A DNA stretch of 64,000 bases from Atopsyche davidsoni (taxonomy: Eukaryota; Arthropoda; Insecta; Trichoptera; Hydrobiosidae), in the NCBI GenBank assembly GCA_022113835.1, contig JAILWY010000015.1, positions 8,160,501 to 8,224,500 of the forward strand, given 5' to 3'. A program made the translations under genes and the position numbers. Every line of letters starts with the position of its first letter. Within the stretch, counting starts at the first letter, position 1. Shown one piece after another: positions 23,834-34,534 of this stretch. Under the pieces are notes generated by a model. That model did not search any database. It saw only the letters and a program-made list of their open reading frames with translations, and was not told the origin of the DNA.

Positions 23834-24430
23834 GGGTGTCCCAAAATTAACGCAAGATTTGAATTAAATAGAAAACGCAATTTTTAGTCTTTTGATTGCT
23901 ATTTTATAAATGAATCATAAAGTCAATACAATAAGGATATTTATGAAATAACACATTGAGTAAATGGTTTTCACGGCTTTGCATGCACATACGCACCATT
24001 TTGCATAAATGTGGCTGAATTTCGTTGATGCAGCGTTGAATCTCTTTCTTTAAAACATGGGTGGTATCGGGCATGTTGACATAGACCTGTGATTTCAAAT
24101 AACCCCATAAAAAAGAAATCTAATGGGTCATTTCTGATCACCGAAACGAGAGAGTACAACACCTGGAAATGTCTTATGCAGTAATTGAATTGTTTCACGG
24201 GCTGTATGGCATGTGGCACCGTCTTGTTGAAACCACATATTGGCCACATCAATTTTATCCAATTTCGGCAGAAAGAACTGTTATCATGTCGCGATATCGA
24301 ACACCAGTAACAGTTACTGCTTGATCAGCCTCATTTTTAAAAAAGTATGGTCCAATTATGCCTCTAGCTCAAAAGCCCAAAAACACCCTTAGATACCCTG
24401 AGCTGAGCATTCCAGAGATACAAACGAAAG
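23834..24430 (-). pseudogene. mariner-family transposase remnant with one terminal repeat
   Basis: The minus strand encodes D-V-A-N-M-W-FQQDGATCHTAR. The Asp in QQDGA is the second catalytic acid of this IS630/Tc1/mariner group. A PLDFFFMG block, holding the third catalytic Asp, follows in another frame after a deletion and stop. Then comes KSQVYVNMPDTTHVLKKEIQ, with C-terminal SRENHLLNVLFHKYPY-like residues ending at 23904. The terminal repeat GGGTGTCCCAAAATTAACGC lies at 23834. The N-terminal half and the other terminus are missing. At least two frame breaks make it inactive. Confidence 0.75.
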
Positions 24431-27400
24431 AAGAGAGACGTCGATTTAATAATTAATCAATCATAAAAATTATACAGACTACTGCAATTGATTGACCAGG
24501 GAATAATCCACTGAAAAACAGATATTGAAACAAAAAAAAATAATAAGGATACGAAATTTTTACTGTCGAAATAATAAGAATGGCTCAATATAGAGATATT
24601 TTCAGTGAGATGTTCACAAACTTTCTGTGATGAAAAGCATAAAATTACGAAACATTTTCTGATTTGATTTGAGTTAGCATGAGCTTATTGGACTAGCAGG
24701 TTGTTGCATGGATCTGGATAACAACGGAGTTGGAGGAGTGGCCCCTTAATCCTCCCATTGAAACAGAAACCGAAAATAAATCCCCAGCGGAGCAGTGAAT
24801 AAATTACAGGCGCTCGTGCGCCATTTTATTCAAACCCTTAAGGGTGGTTTTATTATTTATGGCCTTTTGTTGCATGGAACGTGTGATTTTAAGAAGGTTA
24901 AATTTATGTTGTTTATTATTTGTATGGTTTCAAAGTACATCTCTTATACAATTGCAAACGGAATGAAATGTTTTGGTACAAAGAAATATGACTTATTTTT
25001 TAAAGATGATTTTTTCATAAAAGTGATTATTTTCTTCGCTACAGTATATTTAATATCGCATGCAGACTTTTCATCATATTATCTATTTAATTTGATTCAA
25101 AAATTTTTTGCTCATTAATTTTAATTATAATATCACACGTAACTGTATCGTGATGTAAAAAAAAGGTTTCTCCGTATTTTTATTAAATTAAAAACAAATA
25201 TATTGTCACAAAGCTTTATTTAAAATTTAAACTAACAAAGGTAATTTAAATAATCTTACATTGGTGTTTTTATATTTAATATTCAAAAGTTTATCCTGTT
25301 TCCGGTGAAATGTAGACTTGCTACTGAAAGGGGTAAATCCAGCTGAATCCTACCCATTCAATAAAACGCCACCAATCTCTCGAAACAATATGACATAAAA
25401 AAAGATGTAACATCAATCAATCCATAGAGGCCTGCTGTATGGGGCTGGGCTAGGTTAGGTTAGGTTAGGCTGGTTCATGTTGCCCATTTACAATGTTTCC
25501 CCTTACGTACTACAAAATGACCTTGATGGGGGATTGAAAATCGTTGGAACGCGTGCCATAAATGTAAATACTTATATTTTTAATTTAATAATAAAAATAA
25601 TATTATTTTGATATATTACTCTAACATTATAGGTTTAGTGGAAAATTATGAATATTTAAAAAAAATTTAATCAATATAAGTTGTCTTCGATCTAACTCTA
25701 GCATGCATGATCAGTTTTAAAAAAACCTGTACCTGAACCAGTTTTGAAAAAACAGTGCCTAAAAAACCGATAAACGAACCAGTGACCTTTCAGTCAATAG
25801 TTTAATGCAAGCATCAACTAGCACTAGCAAGTAATAGCAATAACAATATATTTCAATGTTTTTAAAATAGTAATAGTATACCCTTTGCTTTTATTTTATT
25901 AGTTGCTTTTACATAAAAAATTCTTATACGCCATCGAAAATCATCTGTTACCAAAATGTGTATAATAACATATAAAAAATAGTTGTTTCAACGGTTATTC
26001 ATTTCATACATATATTACTAAAAAATAAATATTTTTTTCGGTTTAGTATATTTTTTTTGTTTTTAATATATTTGCTGCATATTTCGGTGTTAAAATATAT
26101 AAAAAACTAATATTCAGTTTCAATCTTGCGAGCTTTAAGGAATGGTTGACCGTCGCATCTGTAAGGTGACACCACTATTGTCCACGAGGGCGGGGTGGAG
26201 TACTCAAGGGTGGGACGTGGTGGTGGATAAAGGCCTCCCCGGAATAATCATTTTCGGCGTCGTAAATTGGTTTTATTATTTGTTTAGTCGAGCGGTAAAG
26301 TGAGTTTCTCTTTTTGCAGGTTTTTTGTTCGACTGTGAGATGAGTTGAATATTTATATCAATACTGCGCCATGGTGGGAGAAATTGTATCACCAGGGGGA
26401 ATGGATTCTTGTTTATTATCTTTGATAGTAAAAAATAAACTTATTGAAATAATTTTACACCGCACAAAGTATCAAAATGAAAAATAAGATATATTAGGGG
26501 TTTTCCAAAATACACAATAAAAAAAATTGCACTATAAATTATTTTTGCCACGGCTTTTTTTATACACATACGCTTTACGACAACGGAATTTTAAGTTTTT
26601 TTATATCACACACTTTTTTGATATTAATGTTATTTATCATACTATAAGCGATTTAACTGCATTCTGCGTTGTACGATCGTTATCAAATTGAACGCTAGCT
26701 GTTAATTAATAAATTTAATACCATATATATATGTAGATTATCTAAAATTTAAAACCAATCTAAAAACTCAAGGTTTTTTTAAAGCCTTCATAATTTTTCT
26801 AAAGCGTTTATTTAATGATAATCGATTATTTCGTTGTTTAATAATATTCTCTAGTATATTACGACAAAGATTTTATCAGCGACTGTTACAATATACAAAG
26901 TTATTATAAAATTTCACTTATTTAGATAATCAGCGGCGTTGAATATAGTAACATCATCAATCATTTCTAGAAAAGATAATTTTCAAAATCATATCGCAAT
27001 TATCCGTAGAATTATAAGTAAATGCAAATGCTTTGAAATTTTCTTCAAAAACAATAAATTATTCAACGTGGTAAACAATTTATATACATTAATCAGATCA
27101 ACGTGATTGGCAAGACATTGCAGTTGAATCTAGAGTTGTATTGCAAGTCACTTAAAACAACAAAAAAAATACGTAATTATATTTATTTCTGGTGTGTTTT
27201 TAAATATTTCTAACCGTTAAAAGAATGAGAATATATATTCGAGGGTAGTAGTAATGCGAAAATTCCACGCACTGTACGGACGATTTCAAAAGCGTACATT
27301 TCCCATTTCGGCTCTAGTTTCGACCGCTCTCACTAGTGATGGGCCAAATCGAACAATTTATTTATTGTAATAAATTTAAAAAAATATTTAAAGGTAGACA

Positions 27401-27886
27401 ATTTGTAAAATCCATTGAATCTTAAAATATTGTATAAACAAGGCAATGAAATTTTGAGTTAAGTATTTAAAAAAAAAAAAATTGAATAATCGGATATTGA
27501 AAGGGGTAGTTCAGATACGACAAGTAGTTTAAAATTTATTTATTTTGAGGTGAAATGTAAAGTGATCGTTTTTTTTTTTATATATAATAATTTTAATTAA
27601 TACGGTTGTAAATAGATTGTGCCCAGCACTAGCGCTCACGCTAGGTGTTTCCCTGTACCGCAGTTTCATTGCGGCCATAACTCAGAGCGAATGTTATCAA
27701 GGAAAGGGTCTATTATAGTTAGAGCCCTTTCCAAACACACCGTGAGTAATTCTTGCTGGTCCGGTGGACGATGACCAGAGAAGAGCAGCCGGCTGGACGA
27801 GAAGATAGTCGGGGTTGATTGCACAAGAAGTGTTGAGCAAATATGCCTACTGGTTACAGTATATTTTCGTCATTTTTATGTACCTA
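24431..27886. other. gene-free AT-rich stretch
   Basis: Contains a short TTAGG-type run (25451-25469) and a GC-richer block at 26140-26260. A 107-codon plus frame (24795-25118) is AT-rich and hydrophobic, with nothing recognisable. A 27590-27840 block is moderately GC-rich without a frame. Confidence 0.45.
25451..25469 (+). repeat. short TTAGG telomere-type run
   Basis: About four consecutive TTAGG pentamers, the usual insect telomere unit. The run is too short to mark a chromosome end. It may be interstitial or chance. Confidence 0.5.
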
Positions 27887-28149
27887 TTGATAATGATTGA
27901 GTACATTTTTTCAAATATTGAAAATTGATTAAAAAAACTCGTGGGATTTGAACCCACATCCCCAAGCTTACATGGCCGATGCATTACACAATTATACCAA
28001 CGAATCACTAGTACTAAGCAAGCATTTTTAACAATCATATCTTATAAATGAAACAACGTACTTACTATGCCAATTAAAATGTACTTAATCATTATCAATC
28101 AATCAAACCTGTATGGGCAAAATCGTACTTCCTGTGAGACGGTCTTCAC
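27887..28149 (-). mobile_element. inverted-repeat element carrying a tRNA-like module
   Basis: Read on the minus strand it starts GTGAAGACCGTCTCACAGGA. It runs through TGATTGATTGATAATGATTA, a middle block with AAGTACGTTGTTTCATTTAT and the tRNA-like module. It ends in the inverted counterpart of the start, cut short at ATCATTATCAA. Sister copies are at 32113 and 61809. Confidence 0.6.
27941..28008 (-). ncRNA. tRNA-like module, 3' acceptor lost
   Basis: GTGATTC, D-arm-like GTTGGTATAATTG, the CATGTAA loop and a perfect GTGGG-TTCAAAT-CCCAC T arm are present. The 3' acceptor strand is deleted and replaced by GAGTTTTTT. It is not a functional tRNA. Confidence 0.6.
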
Positions 28150-28259
28150 AAAAATCAATAATATATTTATGTACCTAATTTTAAAGCAGTACTGGTTGTC
28201 TCTATCCGATTTGAATTAATTTTCATTCAGGTAATGAATTTGGATTTTTCCACTTGTAT

Positions 28260-28372
28260 ATCTTCTTCCTCAGGAGCCTATCCCCAGAAGAGGTTGGCGA
28301 CCTATCACTGAGCATATAAATATTCTGAGCCAGTGTTCATGGTTTTCTTAGGGAGAATAGTATAGTGAAATT
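28260..28372 (+). repeat. interspersed repeat R
   Basis: CTTCTTCCTCAGGAGCC, GAGGTTGGCGACC, GAGCATATAA and CAGTGTTCATGGTTTTC follow in the same order as at 17414. Confidence 0.55.
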
Positions 28373-28408
28373 CGAAGGAAAGCATTATTATAATAGTATT
28401 AACACACT

Positions 28409-28815
28409 AAAGGCGGAGCGACAGGAGGTCATTTTACTCTTTAGGTTTACAGCTACCAATACTGTCCAGTGATTCTAAACAAAGTGACAATGAAGAAGTG
28501 GAGTGGTCAGAGAATGATAATCGTAAAATTATTGAACAATTTTTAGGACAAAGTGGTGTTGTTGTGATGCCAAGTAATCCGCAAAGTGTGTATGAAGTGG
28601 TTCAACTTTTTATTAGAAACGATTTATTTGACTACATGCAAATCAAAGAGTGATTAGACTAGATTTTACACGTGCAATTTTATGCGAATTCGTCCGAGTT
28701 GCTAAACGGAAGAAAAAAAAATCAAAAAGTGCAAATCAAAGAGTGTATAAACTAGATTTCACACGCGCAATTTTACGCGAATTTTGCCCGCTACCCACAT
28801 CAGTTTAGTCAAAAA
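28409..28815 (+). mobile_element. piggyBac-like element remnant, second copy
   Basis: This copy keeps an uninterrupted frame of about 65 codons (about 28455-28653). It has an acidic SSDSKQSDNEEVEWSENDN segment, then IIEQFLGQSGVVVMPSN and VVQLFIRNDLFDYMQIKE, ending in a stop. It lacks the downstream catalytic domain. A ~50 bp piece around the frame's end (28637-28690) is repeated at 28734-28790. It shares AAAGGCGG-type ends with 13605-14012, but the left TTAA has decayed. Confidence 0.6.
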
Positions 28816-31800
28816 AGTAAAAAATATATTAAAGCTCCCACCATTTCACTATATATTACATATTGAGCGTGAATATATTGATTTCGCACTTACATACGAT
28901 ATGCGCTTACATATGGATACCTAATATCATAATATAAAATTTATTAAAAAATAAAATTATGCAGGGTTTCTACAAAGTTTTTTATTCACATATGCAGGGT
29001 GTTACTTTCATTATAACGCCTTCATTAAAGTCTCAATTTTCTGCTGATCCCCCAAATATTCGATAAGCCGGTGGCGAGGCGTACACGTTGAGATAGGGCG
29101 GCTTAGGGATATTTTAAATTTATATAAATGCCCTTGAACGGGGTCAGAGGTCAGGTCTAGGATTAATTATCGTCCCACTGGCCGAGCAGCCACGCGCAGG
29201 GAGTAATGGTAATTTATGGAAATTGCTTCAAGTTTAGTAAAGATTTTATCTGTTGCCTTTACGAATATTCCACTGAATTATATCCGAAAATTCCTCAAAT
29301 TTTCCTTGATATTATTGTGATACTTTTCTTATTAAGAGGTCTACCCTCGATTTACTTTAAACTCATTGTTTTCGTGAGTTTTTTTTTTTGCATTGTATGC
29401 CGATTTATTTTTCATTCTGTGGTATATATAATTAAACATCCAGCTTAAGTCAACTATGTTATTATTTTTTACCAAATTCATTTAATCAAAACAGTATCGT
29501 TACAACCTTTAAATAAAATCAAAAAAGATTATTGCCGCACCATTTACTTAGTAATTAAATGGTGAGTTTAATCTTCATTAGATTTTATTTGATAAGTATA
29601 TATATACATATATAGTAAGATTTTTTCATCAAACAATAAAGCCTCAATTTTCAACAGTGATTTGGAGACTTTCAACTTAATCACTGATTTCCATAATCTA
29701 AAAATAATAATCGTAAGTATAGAGTATTTATTAAACGATTCACAACATTAGTTTTAAAAACGTAGACCTCACGTTTATAACATAAAAATTCTAGCTCTAC
29801 TCAATTCAGTCATCGATTAAAATTCTTTCTTAGTCACAATGCCACAGTGGTTAAATTGGGTACAGCATCGAGCCGCGATGGTAGTTGATTCAAGTAACAC
29901 TGTGTCACGGTTTTTTTTTAAATGACTTTTTCGTAGTCTTATCCGTGAATTGACAGTCTAAATTCTAAAAGCATAATTAATACACAATTAACCTATATGG
30001 CCAAAATGCGAAATTATTAAATATTTAATAATAGTCTTTAAATATAATAGAAGGATGGCGGCTGCTTTTATTAGAAATGCTGCGTTATTAGGTCTTGTGC
30101 TACTTTTTTTAAAAATTAATTTCCTTTAAGAAATTCCAGTCAACGTCAAGAAAAACGCTTTTCTTAAAATAAACGCTGCCTGAGCCTAAAAATACATTAA
30201 ATAATAATTATTTTGTTAAAAATATTTTTCACACATGGGTTTGTTTATACAATATGCTTTCAGCAGAGACGTGCGGTGTTTATATGCAATGACACATTGC
30301 TAGCCCTAAAATATATTTAAATATAATAATTTAAGCATTATTGTACTAAAATTATACAAAAAATCAACTAAAATGAAATATTAACACCTTCAATGATATT
30401 TATCATCAGTAAGAAAAATCTGCTTGCATTGATTTTGGAATCGCTGCACGCTTCTAGCTTTTAAATATTCGATTCACACGAGAAGAAATATTTAAAAAAA
30501 TTGTTGTGTCTAACTTGAAGAAGAGCTCAAAAATTAAAATCGAATTGTAACTATCAGCTGGGTTGAATTTTGCGATTGTATTTCGAGCGAGTGAGCCGAG
30601 CCGAGAGGAAGTGCGCGTCAAAACAATTTACTCGACGACATTTACTTGGAGGCAACCCGACCGAGAATAACGTAGGCAAGCTCTATCACAAGAATAAAAA
30701 AGCACTTATAATAAAATACTAAGCGCATGATCTCAACTTTGTGAGTGAAGAAAACGTACTTGTATTGAATCTCAAAATAAAAGCAGCTTATGATACATGA
30801 TCGACCGAAACCTTATCACTCTTTTTTTCTTCGGGTTTTCTCTAAGTATTATTTTTAATCGATCGATTAGAACTGCTGCAATCTTGGGTGTTAAGGTATC
30901 CTTAATACAGGGCAGTACCGATACCGACACGTCGTAATGTTCAACCAAAAATTCAACAGTACACCAGCGATTCTAATAATGAATTAAGTTTTTATTAAAA
31001 GGAAAAATATGGTGCCGCTAAGTTGAAGTTTTATATCGAATACACAAAGTACTGTTTGTTATACTTATAATACAATAAGGCAAACGTTTATCGAAATAGA
31101 AGTCTTGTATTCGCTATAAAGAGATTAGACCTGTAATGTTATATATATATATATATATATATAAATGCAGCGTTAGCCTGGTTCGGTTAATTTCTTTGAT
31201 ATAGCCTCGTTTCGCGGGGGATGAAGCGATTCGGGCTGAATTTAGTGTCAGCTGAAAAAAAGTTGACCGCGGCCGAAATAGTTACGGTCGAGATAAAGGT
31301 AGTTCCCTTATCCGGTTTGATTTACGGGGTCGCTAATTCCATACCGGAAAATAAAACAATCCCCCGCTGTAGTCCGATAGCGGCTAATTATTTTAGTCAT
31401 ATCGTAATATTTCTTTTTATCTGGGGACCATTCCGCATTCACTGGACGTATCGCTCGGTTCCATCTTGGTCTAGAATTATCCCGGAAGAAAATTGTTTCT
31501 TATTGTATTTATCTTTTTTACTCGCAGCTTCGCTTGGAGTGGATTTGGTTATTAAAAAAAAAGAAGACATATATTTCGCTCAAAGTGGCTCAGCGGTAAA
31601 ATCCCGTCATGACAGATGATTCCCAAAACTGATAAAATTCTATTGTCATTGCATTCATCGATATAGAATAACAATTCTCTATATATTTGGTGTTAAATGT
31701 ATGCAGTATATGAGATTTACCAGTGTATGATCTATATATTTGTGTATAACCTCCAAACTGTTTGCTTTTCAAGTGCTTCGTCGGTTTATTTATTTACAAG

Positions 31801-32112
31801 ACTTCAAAGAGCAATAGCGTCTGCTATTAAAATTATATATCATTAAATTTAAAGCAAAAATATCACCAGCGTATATAATATAAGCTGTCGATTGTATTCT
31901 TGAGGCAAGTTGGACAGAGCACTTAAAATCAAATTTTTAATGTGTACCCCCTACAGTTCTAAAATCGGTTGAAAACATTTGAAGACTTAACTATTAACAA
32001 GTGCGTGTATTGGCTTAATTAAATAGACTTTAAAAATAATAATATCCAGATCGGATTTAAATGCTTCACTCAGTACTTTGGGTTAAAAGTCTAGTATTGC
32101 AAGTCACACAAC
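28816..32112. other. gene-free stretch with candidate conserved block
   Basis: 29045-29210 and especially 31196-31480 are GC-richer. The latter lies inside a 132-codon plus frame (31221-31619) without recognised domains. A (TA)n run lies at 31141-31162. 29840-29905 has a weak tRNA-like look. If the minus-strand LRR gene extends leftward, all this is intronic. Confidence 0.4.
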
Positions 32113-32362
32113 ATTTAATTGGCATAATAAGTACGTTGTTTCACTTATAGGATATGATTGTTAAAATTTTTTGCCAAGTACCTAGTGATTCGTTGGTATA
32201 ATTGATAATACACTGGCCATGTAAGCTTGAGGATGTGGGTTCGAATCCCACACAAATCACGCTGATATTTCATTTTTCAATATTTGAAAAAATGTACTTA
32301 ATCATTATCAATCAATCAAACCTGTATAGGCAAAATCGTATTTCCTGTGAGACGGCCTTCAC
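32113..32362 (+). mobile_element. inverted-repeat/tRNA-like element, 5' truncated
   Basis: It holds the middle block (GGCATAATAAGTACGTTG), the tRNA-like module and the full 3' end through TCAATCAAACCTGTATAGGC to GTGAGACGGCCTTCAC. The 5' inverted end is missing. It sits just inside the intron after the LRR exon. Confidence 0.6.
32185..32260 (+). ncRNA. tRNA-like module, complete cloverleaf outline
   Basis: The GTGATT/AATCAC acceptor pairs over six base pairs. The T arm GTGGG-TTCGAAT-CCCAC is perfect, and the B box GGTTCGAATCC is canonical. The anticodon loop CATGTAA again lacks U33, and the anticodon stem has mismatches, so decoding is unlikely. Confidence 0.6.
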
Positions 32363-32400
32363 ATATATTTAAATATTTGTTAAAATAAAGAATCACTCAC

Positions 32401-33058
32401 AGTTTGGTCAAAGTCGATGGCAGGTTAGACGGCACGTCCAGAAACCCGGCCGATTTGCAGACGAGCTCCTTTCCATCCTTGCTGCAGCGGCACCTGGACT
32501 CGAACCCGAAGCAGTACGTTCGCACAGCACCACCGGGGGTGGTCTTCAGCCTACCCTTAGCATCCTCGTCTTCGCCACTTTCGACGACGGAAGAACCGTC
32601 GGGAAATATGACAGTCTCCCTGAGCTCGCCGTCGGTCGGAAGAGCGCCGTCGTAATTGCCGTTCACTCCGTTCTCCATGTAATCTTCATAGTTGGACGGC
32701 GTCGTGTGGTGGAATTCGCCATGAATAGTGCCGCAATCGACGCGAGACACTTTCAATACACAAAAAATTAAAAATATTGATAGGACAGCATTTTTCGCGG
32801 TTCGAGCTTCCGTCGAAGCGAGTTGCGGGCGCCCGCCAGGGCTCATGCTGGCCGCTGCTCGAAGTCCGTCACTCGGAAAAGCGTCCGCGCCAATCACGCG
32901 GCTTCGATTTTGAATTTGAAATTTTCTTGCTTGGCCATCTTGTTCTCTCGGCGTTCGAAATTCAAGTTCGATTCGAATTCGAATGTGCAACGGGCGGGCT
33001 GGCTCATCGTGCGGCCTGTCACGGCATTGGGCGCGCTGGTCTCCTGGACGGGATGATC
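32401..33058 (-). CDS. LRR protein, first coding exon (partial gene)
   Basis: This is the start of a secreted or membrane protein with leucine-rich repeats. The exon runs from an acceptor (TTTTTTCAG, AG at 33060-33059) to a consensus donor GTGAGT starting at 32400. Coding probably begins at the ATG 32846-32844, which has A at -3. An upstream in-frame ATG at 33080 lies beyond the acceptor. The 148 complete codons show a signal peptide (basic start, hydrophobic core 20-31, about VDC after it), an acidic linker, and an LRR N-cap with Cys112, 119, 121 and 130 (Cx6CxCx8C). VPSNLPSTLTKL then leads into the first repeat at a phase-2 border. The exon is GC-rich against its neighbours. Later exons are not visible to the left within the window. 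Which LRR family it belongs to cannot be told. Confidence 0.75.
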
Positions 33059-33395
33059 CTGAAAAAATGTGAAAGTGCAACGTTAACTTGCGTCCGCGTG
33101 ACTGCGATAAATGAGTGAAAATAAAATAAAGTTGAATGTGTGCATTCCTTTACGAATTCTATTTAAAGAAAAAACGAGGGTCGCGAGCTGTCACAATATT
33201 ATTCCTATCAACTTGTCGTTATAACTCAGAAGTGAAAATTCACATTTGTCCGCTTTTAAAAATAACTTATTTATATATATTTTTTTTATATATATAGGTT
33301 TGGTACCTTGCTTGGTATGTACAAGGTTTGTCATCACAATTTGGGGAAACTTTCAAAACTAGTCGATCGAATTGATCTATATATGGGAGTGACTG
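33059..33395. other. upstream intron flank
   Basis: Sequence upstream of the LRR exon on its strand. It has an AT-rich run with TATATA near 33270-33297. No 5' exon is identified. Confidence 0.4.
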
Positions 33396-33421
33396 AAGCT
33401 ACGCCCCCTGGTTTATCTTCT

Positions 33422-33655
33422 TTATGCTTCCAGTGACTTCATCAACTGAGGGTGTCTCGCCACTGACTTCAGGACCTCTTGTCGGCATTGGCTCTCCAGT
33501 TGGTGTCTCTGAAGACCAAAGATGGGGCATGAACCCATAAGGTGGATCACTGTTTGTGGAGTAATATCATCACAAGGGCATGTGTCAAGTGGAACCTGCG
33601 GAGATAACTTCTCATCGCTCCATAGCCCGTTAGGAGCTGGGTTGATTCAAATCTA
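33422..33655 (-). pseudogene. R1-type non-LTR retrotransposon ORF2, 3' end
   Basis: The minus strand encodes TQLLTGYGAMRSYLRRFHLTH. One frame over it then encodes DTCPCDDITPQTVIHLMGSC followed by PIF--QRHQL, ending at a TAA (33424-33422). The L-TGHG--YL-RF block followed by CxC-x9-H-x4-C is characteristic of the C-terminus of R1/I-type non-LTR reverse transcriptases. A one-base frameshift between the two blocks and the absence of the rest show a dead 5'-truncated copy. Confidence 0.7.
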
Positions 33656-33660
33656 ATCCC

Positions 33661-34534
33661 GCAGATATTCCTTACTTATTTATATTTAAAAAAAAAGAAA
33701 TTAAACTCCAAGATTGCTTATTTTATATTATGTTATTATAATTTAAAATAGAGCTTTGAAAATTGAAACTCGCAGCATGTGGTTTAGGTAGTAGCGTACA
33801 TGAGACGTTGTTGTGCATAACTTGAAGAATAAGTTAATAAGTAAGGGCTTAATAATAATATATATTTGAGTTTAAAAAATGCAAACGTCTTATATAATAT
33901 TTCGGTTTTATAAGTATTATGTATTTGGTTTTCCTGCCTAAAGCATGTGTGTTTTTTTTACATATTCAAAACTACGATACGTATAGCTTTAGGTGAAACT
34001 AGTCGTTGAATCGAGATAAAGTTTTGTGATATAATGAGAAGATAAGATTCTCCTTCCTTGTATACTGAATCGCAAGGAAATGAGTATTTGCTTCTTGCGG
34101 AGCACTTTAGGACTCCGGTACACAATATCTACCGCAGTTACTGTATTTTTAGAAGCACGAGTTTGGATTGAAAATTGCGATAAAGCGAAATTGAGTATTC
34201 AAATAAATTGAAAGTTGAGGGAAATCGTACATCACGGGTGATGCACAGGCTTCGTTATTTTGTCGAATCGTATTAAAGTGAGGCGATAGAATAATACGTA
34301 TTTCAGTGAAGTTTAGCTCAATCGCCGTGCAACTTTGTATTATTTTACATATTTGCCTCTTTGTGCCTGAAAACCTGTTAAAATATCGAATAAAATGTCT
34401 TCAAACTACACCTTTGGTGAACGTATTTGTTTTGGACAAATAGTGTTCAAATATGAATACTCAATGTCAATCAACGATATTTGTATTTTTTACTAGAAAT
34501 TATTTATAAAATTAGTTGCTAAAAGTACTTCGAA
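33661..34534. other. gene-free AT-rich stretch
   Basis: A short piece at 33771-33810 (GCATGTGGTTTAGGTAG) recurs at 39150-39180, so it is repeat-derived. Nothing else is recognised. Confidence 0.4.

Noticed and set aside
25451..25469. A telomere
   Set aside because: Only about four TTAGG units, surrounded by unique sequence.
31221..31619. A 132-codon plus frame as a gene
   Set aside because: No recognisable domain or start context. It is more likely a GC-richer non-coding block with a chance frame.
32185..32260. A functional tRNA gene (anticodon TGT)
   Set aside because: The anticodon loop lacks U33, the anticodon stem has mismatches, and several mutated copies sit inside repeats. It is a tRNA-derived repeat module.
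33059..33080. The upstream in-frame ATG at 33080 as the start of the LRR protein
   Set aside because: It lies beyond a good splice acceptor (33060). The region between it and 32846 encodes no signal-like sequence, whereas the ATG at 32846 directly precedes a signal peptide.
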